The notes beneath the pieces are model-generated. The model was not told the origin of the DNA and made no database searches. It saw nothing but the letters and a program-made list of their open reading frames with translations. DNA of 12,005 nucleotides from JBBAFM01 sp041655415 (GTDB lineage: Bacteria > Bacillota > Clostridia > Peptostreptococcales > JAAYPU01). Each line of letters begins with the position of its first letter. The stretch's first letter is position 1. The stretch covers positions 1-12,005 of the forward strand of contig CAYSBC010000052.1 in the NCBI GenBank assembly GCA_964429195.1. Reading direction: 5' to 3'. Of the stretch, positions 7,284 through 12,005 are shown one piece after another. The position numbers and the translations under genes are program-made.

Positions 7284-8349
7284 CATTTTCAATAATCGAA
7301 TAAAAAAATTAAAAGCGGTGATGCAAGAAAAAAACCTGGATATTTTATTGTTGACAAAGGATGTCAACAAGACCTATTATTCAGGATTCAAATCCACAAG
7401 CTTTTATCTTCTTCTGACGAGAGATGAGGATTTTCTTTTAACAGATTTTAGATATATCGAAGATGCTCAAGAAAAAAATTCTCTTTATTCCATTATAGAG
7501 CTGAGTGCGGATGCTACTCTTTACGATTTTTTAAAGCCCTTTAGGGGGGCAAAATGTGGATTTGAGGAAAAAGATTTAAGAGTAGCTGATTATGAAAAGT
7601 TGCTCTACTCCTTCGGAAGAGAAAATATGATTCCTTTTCAGGAACATGTTGAACTTCAAAGAATGATAAAGGACAGATATGAATGCGCATGCATTGAAAG
7701 TGCTGCAAAAATAGCTGATGATGCCTTCGCCCATATTCTTAACTTTATTAAGAAAGGCAGAACCGAAAAGGAAGTTGCGCTAGAGCTTGAAATGCATATG
7801 AGAAAAAGTGGGGCTGATGGATTATCCTTTGATACAATAGTTGCATCAGGAATTCATTCATCAAAGCCTCATGCTCATTTAACAGATAAACCTATTGAAC
7901 ATGGCGATTTTATCACCATGGATTTTGGATGCATGGTGAATGGGTACTGCTCAGATATGACGCGCACCATTGCCTTGGGCGCTATTAGTGAAGAGCAGGA
8001 AAAAGTCTACGAAATTGTTAAAAAGGCTCAAATTAAAGCTTTAGAATCTATAAGTGCAGGAAAAATTACTTCTGAGGTTGATAATATAGCTCGAAGTATG
8101 ATAAAATATGACGGATATGGCAGTAATTTTGGGCATGGTCTTGGTCACTCGGTTGGATTAGAAGTACATGAAGAGCCGCGATTAAGTCCAACATGCACTA
8201 TTTCCCTAGAAGAAAACATGGTGGTTACAGTAGAACCTGGTATATATCTACCCCAAAGATTTGGGGTAAGAATAGAAGACTTGGTCATCGTCAAAAAGGA
8301 TGGCATTATCAATCTTACAAAATCAGACAAGAACTTAACGATACTTTAG
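7273..8349 (+). CDS. pepP: M24-family Xaa-Pro aminopeptidase (aminopeptidase P type)
   Basis: Cytosolic metallopeptidase predicted to remove an N-terminal residue preceding proline. The 358 residues comprise a creatinase-like N-terminal domain (about 1-130) and a pita-bread catalytic domain. All five metal ligands are present: D217 (TMDFG), D228 (SDMTRT), H292 (HGLGHSVG), E321 (TVEPGIY) and E335 (GVRIED). The substrate-side histidines H200 (KPHAH) and H299 (EVHEE) are present too. The TTG at 7273 is chosen because the family usually starts at about this RIxKLxxxMxEKxLD motif; the next ATG (7321) would cut into it. A proline-dipeptidase (PepQ) specificity cannot be excluded from sequence alone. 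The gene overlaps the upstream gene by 11 bases and precedes efp, the same pairing as yqhT-efp in B. subtilis. Confidence 0.93.
   Translation: MNNDIFNNRIKKLKAVMQEKNLDILLLTKDVNKTYYSGFKSTSFYLLLTRDEDFLLTDFRYIEDAQEKNSLYSIIELSADATLYDFLKPFRGAKCGFEEKDLRVADYEKLLYSFGRENMIPFQEHVELQRMIKDRYECACIESAAKIADDAFAHILNFIKKGRTEKEVALELEMHMRKSGADGLSFDTIVASGIHSSKPHAHLTDKPIEHGDFITMDFGCMVNGYCSDMTRTIALGAISEEQEKVYEIVKKAQIKALESISAGKITSEVDNIARSMIKYDGYGSNFGHGLGHSVGLEVHEEPRLSPTCTISLEENMVVTVEPGIYLPQRFGVRIEDLVIVKKDGIINLTKSDKNLTIL
8249..8268. repeat. Perfect 9-bp inverted repeat inside the aminopeptidase gene
   Basis: TACCCCAAA (8249-8257) and TTTGGGGTA (8260-8268) are exact reverse complements separated by only GA. In RNA this could fold as about eight pairs with a four-base loop. 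It encodes the residues between VEPGIY and GVRIED near the active site. No U-tract follows, so it is not a terminator. Confidence 0.6.
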
Positions 8350-8414
8350 TTGAGTTTAAAATTTGTAAAACAAGATAAAGCAACAAATCGAAGATTTTGA
8401 ATTTAAACAAAACG

Positions 8415-8419
8415 GGAGG
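8415..8419 (+). promoter_or_regulatory. Ribosome binding site that fixes the efp start at 8427
   Basis: GGAGG lies 7 bases before the ATG at 8427. An in-frame TTG at 8397 would place this site inside the coding sequence and add ten residues not seen in the family, so it is rejected as the start. Confidence 0.9.
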
Positions 8420-8426
8420 AATATAT

Positions 8427-8984
8427 ATGATTAGTGCAGGTGATTTTAGAAAAGGCGTAACATTTGAGATTAATGGTGAGCCACATATTGTTATTGATTT
8501 TCAACATGTGAAGCCTGGAAAAGGCGCTGCTTTTGTAAGAACAAAACATAAAAATGTCATTACAGGAGCTACCAGGGAGGAAACTTTTAACCCAAGTGAT
8601 AAATTTCCTAAAGCTCATATTGATACAAAACAGATGGAATATCTCTACAGTGATGGTGAACTCTATTTCTTCATGGATGGAGAAACTTATGATCAAGTAC
8701 CACTTACCCTGGATCAAGTTGAAGATGCTATGGTCTATTTAAGAGAAAATGATATAGCTACGATAAAGTTTTATAAAGGTCATGCATTTTCAGTTGAAGC
8801 ACCAAACTTTGTTGATCTTAAGATAGTTGCAACAGAACCGGGTGTAAAGGGCGACACAGCTACAAACGTAACAAAAGCAGCCACCCTTGAAACTGGAGCG
8901 GTTGTTCAAGTACCTATCTTTTTAGAAGAGGGCGAAATCGTAAAAATAGATACGCGAACAAATACTTATTTATCCAGAGCTTAA
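8427..8984 (+). CDS. efp: Elongation factor P (EF-P)
   Basis: Translation factor that binds between the ribosomal P and E sites and restores peptide-bond formation at stalled proline runs. From the ATG at 8427 it has 185 residues, the normal EF-P length, and begins with the typical MISAGDFRKG. The three-domain family pattern is visible: KOW-like domain I with loop VKPGKGAAFVR, whose tip lysine is K32; an OB domain (from about residue 65); and a C-terminal OB domain ending in EEGEIVKIDTRTNTYLSRA. Lysine at the tip allows either beta-lysylation (EpmA/EpmB) or the 5-aminopentanol type known from B. subtilis; no modification enzyme is in this window. It follows the aminopeptidase gene after 77 bases and is followed by a hairpin, so it probably ends a transcription unit or a segment of one. 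Confidence 0.98.
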   Translation: MISAGDFRKGVTFEINGEPHIVIDFQHVKPGKGAAFVRTKHKNVITGATREETFNPSDKFPKAHIDTKQMEYLYSDGELYFFMDGETYDQVPLTLDQVEDAMVYLRENDIATIKFYKGHAFSVEAPNFVDLKIVATEPGVKGDTATNVTKAATLETGAVVQVPIFLEEGEIVKIDTRTNTYLSRA

Positions 8985-8997
8985 ATGGTGCCAGATA

Positions 8998-9028
8998 AAG
9001 GGGACTGTCTAATTTAGAGAGTCCCCTT
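8998..9028 (+). terminator. Hairpin after efp: weak or partial intrinsic terminator
   Basis: AAGGGGACT (8998-9006) pairs perfectly with AGTCCCCTT (9020-9028), a 9-bp stem. Within the loop TCTA (9008-9011) can pair with TAGA (9015-9018) after a G/G mismatch. The position just after efp suits a terminator, but the sequence after the stem (TTAGATATTG) lacks a run of T, so termination may be inefficient, or the element may be a repeat-type hairpin or an mRNA 3'-end stabiliser. Confidence 0.5.
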
Positions 9029-9059
9029 AGATATTGTATAGAAGGAAAGGGGAAAGTCG

Positions 9060-10091
9060 ATGAAAGCGAAAAAGAAATCGAAATACCTTATAGCAATAGT
9101 GATAATAGTCGTTTTAATTCTACTGGGATGGGGCACTTTTAATTGGTCACTCCATCGAGCTTCTTTAGCAGTAGATGAGAATAATAATCAAAGTATGAAG
9201 GTTGAAATTCCCCAAGGAAGTTCTACAGCCAAGATTGCATCGCTATTATCGGAAAAGGGTTTGATAAATAGTGAATTCGCCTTTAAATATCAAAGCAAAA
9301 AACTAAAATATGATAATAGATATCAAGCGGGAAATTATGTGCTTTCACAAAACATGGATATGTTTGCTATCATGGAAAAGATTAAAAAAGGTGAGGCAGA
9401 ATTTGAAACTATTCGATTTACTATACCGGAGGGTTATGATATGAAATTAATAGCTGAAGCCCTTGAGGAAAAAGGTCTTGTCGATAGTGGAGAATTTTAC
9501 AGGGTTTTAAATAACGAAAAATTTGATTACCGATTTTTAGAAGGAATTCCGCTAGGAGAAAACTATTTAGAAGGTTTTCTATTTCCGGATACCTACGAAT
9601 TCCATGTGGATGCTACAGAAAAGGATATCATTGATAGACTCTTGCAGCGTTTTGACAATGTATTTGTCGATGCTTATTATGAAAGGGCAAAAGAGTTAGG
9701 CTATTCCATAAGAGAGATTATTGCGATGGCTTCTATAGTTGAGAGGGAAGCTGTACTTGATGAAGAAAGACCAATCGTCGCCAGTGTTTTTTATAACAGA
9801 CTGGATATAGATATGCGTTTACAATCCTGCGCTACAGTTCAATATATATTGGGAGAACAAAAGGCGAGATTATCGATTGCTGATACTCAAATTGAATCCC
9901 CTTATAACACTTATCTCCATGTGGGTTTACCTCCTGCGCCTATTGCTTCACCAGGTCTTAAATCCATTGAAGCCGCCCTTTATCCGGCCGACACAGATTA
10001 TATTTACTTTGTTGCAAAAGGGGACGGGTCTCATGCATTTGCCAGGACCTATGATCAATTTTTGACGTATAAGAACAAATATATTAACTAG
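9060..10091 (+). CDS. mltG: Endolytic murein transglycosylase MltG (YceG-like)
   Basis: Membrane-anchored lytic transglycosylase that cleaves nascent glycan strands and is thought to end peptidoglycan elongation. The 343 residues match the family. A short basic N-terminus (KAKKKSK) is followed by one membrane segment at about 9-27 (YLIAIVIIVVLILLGWG), leaving the rest outside the cell. A LysM-like part follows (about 46-115: VEIPQGSSTAKIASLLSEKG). The catalytic domain has LEGFLFPDTY (170-179), MASIVEREA with the catalytic glutamate E228, VASVFYNRL (240-248), and SPYNTY through GLPPAPIASPG (280-299). The ATG has a GGGG-containing site at 9049-9052. It lies downstream of the efp hairpin and opens an mltG-trmR-trhP run matching B. 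subtilis yrrL-yrrM-yrrN/O. Confidence 0.96.
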   Translation: MKAKKKSKYLIAIVIIVVLILLGWGTFNWSLHRASLAVDENNNQSMKVEIPQGSSTAKIASLLSEKGLINSEFAFKYQSKKLKYDNRYQAGNYVLSQNMDMFAIMEKIKKGEAEFETIRFTIPEGYDMKLIAEALEEKGLVDSGEFYRVLNNEKFDYRFLEGIPLGENYLEGFLFPDTYEFHVDATEKDIIDRLLQRFDNVFVDAYYERAKELGYSIREIIAMASIVEREAVLDEERPIVASVFYNRLDIDMRLQSCATVQYILGEQKARLSIADTQIESPYNTYLHVGLPPAPIASPGLKSIEAALYPADTDYIYFVAKGDGSHAFARTYDQFLTYKNKYIN

Positions 10092-10102
10092 AGGTGTTAT
10101 AG

Positions 10103-10747
10103 ATGAGTTTTTTTACCAATCAGCAGACACAGGACTACCTTTTAAGCCTTTATTCCAATCCAAATGAATTTTTGCAGAACTTGAGAAAAAATGCAGAGGA
10201 AAGAAAGATTCCGATTATTACAAGAGATACGGAACAAATGATTAATACCTTGCTAACACTCAAAAATCCTCAAAAAATGTTGGAGCTGGGAACGGCTATC
10301 GGTTATTCCTCTATTAACTTTGCTAAAACTTGCGGGGATCTTTATATTACAACCATTGATTATAATGAGGATCATGTTAAAGAAGCCCGGGAGAACATCC
10401 AAAAAGTCGGATTAACAGAAAGAATTACGGTTCTCTACGGTGATGCAAAGGAATTATTGGATCAAATAGAGGATACCTACGATGTCATATTTATAGATGC
10501 AGCAAAGGGTCAATACCAATACTTTTTTGACCACTCACTGAACAAGCTAAAGCCAAGGGGCCTTATAATATCCGATAATGTTTTATATAAAGGCTTGATT
10601 GCAGCCAACGATTTGTCAGAAAGAAGGCAACGCAGTATTGTGAAAAGAATGCGGGAATATTTAGAATATCTCACTCATCATACAGCATTTGAAACAACTG
10701 TACTTCCGATAGGGGATGGTGTGGCTGTTAGTGCTAAAAAGGATTGA
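10103..10747 (+). CDS. trmR: Class I O-methyltransferase, predicted tRNA 5-hydroxyuridine methyltransferase TrmR
   Basis: SAM-dependent, metal-dependent O-methyltransferase. The B. subtilis counterpart YrrM (TrmR) methylates 5-hydroxyuridine at tRNA wobble position 34 to 5-methoxyuridine; this specific role is inferred from position and family. The 214 residues show the SAM-binding motif I LELGTAIGYS (60-69), the acidic residue after strand 2 (TTIDYNEDH), VIFIDAAKGQY with D132 and K135, and ISDNV with D158 and N159 as likely metal ligands. This is the catechol-O-methyltransferase-like family. The ATG at 10103 has GAGGTG at 10091-10096, which overlaps the last base of mltG's stop codon. The U32 gene that would supply the hydroxylated substrate follows 24 bases downstream, which strongly supports the TrmR reading. 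Confidence 0.9.
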   Translation: MSFFTNQQTQDYLLSLYSNPNEFLQNLRKNAEERKIPIITRDTEQMINTLLTLKNPQKMLELGTAIGYSSINFAKTCGDLYITTIDYNEDHVKEARENIQKVGLTERITVLYGDAKELLDQIEDTYDVIFIDAAKGQYQYFFDHSLNKLKPRGLIISDNVLYKGLIAANDLSERRQRSIVKRMREYLEYLTHHTAFETTVLPIGDGVAVSAKKD

Positions 10748-10771
10748 GAATGTTTAAAGAAAGGCTTTAAT

Positions 10772-11998
10772 ATGATAGAAAAAAAGGTAGAATTATTAGC
10801 TCCTGCGGGAGACTTGGAAAAATTAAAAATAGCTATCGAATACGGGGCAGATGCAGTGTATTTCGGAGGAGAGTCTTTTGGATTAAGAGCAGGCTCCAAA
10901 AATTTTAGCCTTGAGGATATCAGGGAAGGAATCAAGTATGCTCATGATCGACAAAAGAAAGCCTATATGACGCTTAATATTTATGCTCATAATGAGGACA
11001 TCGATGAGTTACCTGAATATTTAAACAGTATTAAAGATATAGAAATCGACGGATTGATTATATCGGATCCAGGTATCATCGATTTAGTTAAAGAAATGAT
11101 GCCAAATGTTGAAATACATCTTAGTACGCAAGCGAATACCACCAATTATAGAAGCGCAAAGTTTTGGTATAAAGCAGGTGCAGATCGTATTGTATTAGCT
11201 CGGGAATTATCACTAAAAGAAATAAAACAGGTTCATGAAAAGGTTCCCGAATTACAATTAGAGACTTTTATACATGGAGCCATGTGTATTTCCTACTCTG
11301 GAAGATGCCTTCTAAGCAATTACATGATTAATCGCGATGCTAACAGAGGTGAATGTGCCCACCCATGTCGTTGGAAGTATTATTTAGTTGAAGAGAAGAG
11401 ACCGGGTGAATATATTCCCGTGAGTGAAGATGACCGGGGAACCTATTTTTTTAACTCCAAGGATTTATGTATGGTCCAGCATATCCCGGAATTAATGGAT
11501 GCAGGAATATCCAGCTTTAAAATAGAAGGCAGAATGAAAAGTATTTTTTATGTAGCCGTTATTGTAGGTACCTACAGGAAAGCGCTTGATGCTTATTATG
11601 AGGACCCGGAACATTTTACTTATAAGGAAGAATGGATGGAAGAACTCCTAAAGGTTAGTCATCGACAATTTACAACGGGTTTTTATTTTGATAAACCTGA
11701 TGAAAAGGGTCAAAATTATCAGTCCAGTACCTATGTTAGGGAATATAATTTCCTAGGTTTGATTAAATCCTATGATGAAAAGTCAGGTTTTGCAACCATT
11801 GAACAGAGAAATAAAATGTCCATCGGTGATGCTATAGAAGTCTTTGGGCCTTATAGAGACAGTTTTAAACAGACCATAGAAGTTATGCTGAGTGAAGAGG
11901 ATGAACCTCTTGAATCAGCTCCCCATGCACAACAGATAGTAAAAATCAAAATGAATGAACCCGTGAAAGAGAATTTTATGATACGGGCCAAGCGATAA
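10772..11998 (+). CDS. trhP: U32-family protein, predicted tRNA uridine hydroxylase TrhP
   Basis: Belongs to the group formerly called U32 peptidases. Members E. coli YegQ and B. subtilis YrrN/YrrO (TrhP) hydroxylate wobble uridine 34 of tRNA in a prephenate-dependent route. The 408 residues are close to YrrO. Visible are the N-terminal ELLAPAGDLEKLKIAIEYGA (7-26), DAVYFGG (27-33), LSTQANTTN (117-125), the U32 signature ETFIHGAMCISYSGRC (164-179), and C172, C179, C195, C199 as probable [4Fe-4S] ligands. FKIEGRMKS (249-257) and a small C-terminal beta domain (from about 325) follow. The ATG at 10772 has only a modest AAAGAAAGG site (10756-10764). B. subtilis has two such genes in tandem; whether a second follows is beyond the window. 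A protease function is unlikely for this subgroup. Confidence 0.92.
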   Translation: MIEKKVELLAPAGDLEKLKIAIEYGADAVYFGGESFGLRAGSKNFSLEDIREGIKYAHDRQKKAYMTLNIYAHNEDIDELPEYLNSIKDIEIDGLIISDPGIIDLVKEMMPNVEIHLSTQANTTNYRSAKFWYKAGADRIVLARELSLKEIKQVHEKVPELQLETFIHGAMCISYSGRCLLSNYMINRDANRGECAHPCRWKYYLVEEKRPGEYIPVSEDDRGTYFFNSKDLCMVQHIPELMDAGISSFKIEGRMKSIFYVAVIVGTYRKALDAYYEDPEHFTYKEEWMEELLKVSHRQFTTGFYFDKPDEKGQNYQSSTYVREYNFLGLIKSYDEKSGFATIEQRNKMSIGDAIEVFGPYRDSFKQTIEVMLSEEDEPLESAPHAQQIVKIKMNEPVKENFMIRAKR

Positions 11999-12005
11999 TT
12001 ATGAG

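Noticed and set aside
8350..8379. Possible promoter before efp: TTGAGT, 18-base spacer, GATAAA
   Set aside because: Both boxes match 4 of 6 only, with a spacer one base from ideal. It is plausible for a 77-base gap but not strong enough to annotate.
8385..8397. Small hairpin AAATC-GAA-GATTT upstream of efp
   Set aside because: Only five mostly A:T pairs and no T-run downstream; too weak for a terminator or riboswitch.
8397..8426. N-terminal extension of EF-P from the TTG at 8397
   Set aside because: The extension would read through the efp ribosome binding site and adds residues absent from the family; the ATG at 8427 gives the standard MISAGDF start.
9030..9045. Possible -10 box (TATTGT, 9032-9037) for mltG after the hairpin
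   Set aside because: No matching -35 sequence at 16-18 bases upstream; the region there is the hairpin loop.
10750..10770. Six-codon reading frame (ATG TTT AAA ... TAA) between trmR and the U32 gene
   Set aside because: No ribosome binding site, no recognisable leader-peptide composition, and the length is expected by chance.
12001..12005. ATG at 12001 as the start of a further gene
   Set aside because: Only five bases are visible and there is no clear ribosome binding site before it; cannot be judged from this window.

Overview
This 12-kb window is an AT-rich stretch of bacterial chromosome, most likely from a low-GC Gram-positive anaerobe of class Clostridia. The placement rests on four things: A/T-rich codon use, strong GGAGG ribosome binding sites, several TTG starts, and gene sets typical of Firmicutes (RNase J, a YlbF/YheA-family protein, the aminopeptidase P-EF-P pair, and the mltG-trmR-trhP run). 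All twelve genes lie on the + strand, are tightly packed and look intact. The exception is aspS, which is cut by the left edge. There are no RNA genes, insertion sequences, CRISPR arrays or phage genes, and no gene-free stretch longer than 78 bases.

Layout. Bases 1-5211 hold aspS (3' part)-nadD-yqeK-rsfS-leuS, with gaps of -11 to 24 bases: two aminoacyl-tRNA synthetases around an NAD-synthesis gene, a dinucleotide hydrolase gene and the ribosome silencing factor gene. After 51 bases comes rnjA (RNase J, 5263-6933), then a cysteine-free YlbF/YheA-family gene (6951-7283). That gene overlaps an M24 Xaa-Pro aminopeptidase gene (7273-8349) by 11 bases. After 77 bases comes efp (8427-8984). A 9-bp GC-rich hairpin (8998-9028) separates efp from mltG (9060-10091), trmR (10103-10747) and a U32-family trhP-like gene (10772-11998), which ends 7 bases before the right edge.

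How the genes fit together. Most of the window serves translation: charging tRNAs with Asp and Leu, silencing ribosomes, rescuing proline-stalled ribosomes (EF-P), and modifying wobble uridine 34 of tRNA (TrhP makes 5-hydroxyuridine, TrmR methylates it to 5-methoxyuridine). RNase J and possibly the YlbF-family protein act in mRNA turnover, NadD makes NAD precursors, YqeK clears Ap4A, and MltG trims or terminates peptidoglycan strands.

I found no previously undescribed system here. The points most worth a second look are the hairpin between efp and mltG that lacks a proper U-tract, a perfect 9-bp inverted repeat inside the aminopeptidase gene, the RNase J/YlbF-family pairing, leuS buried in an operon without room for a T-box leader, and two 11-base gene overlaps.
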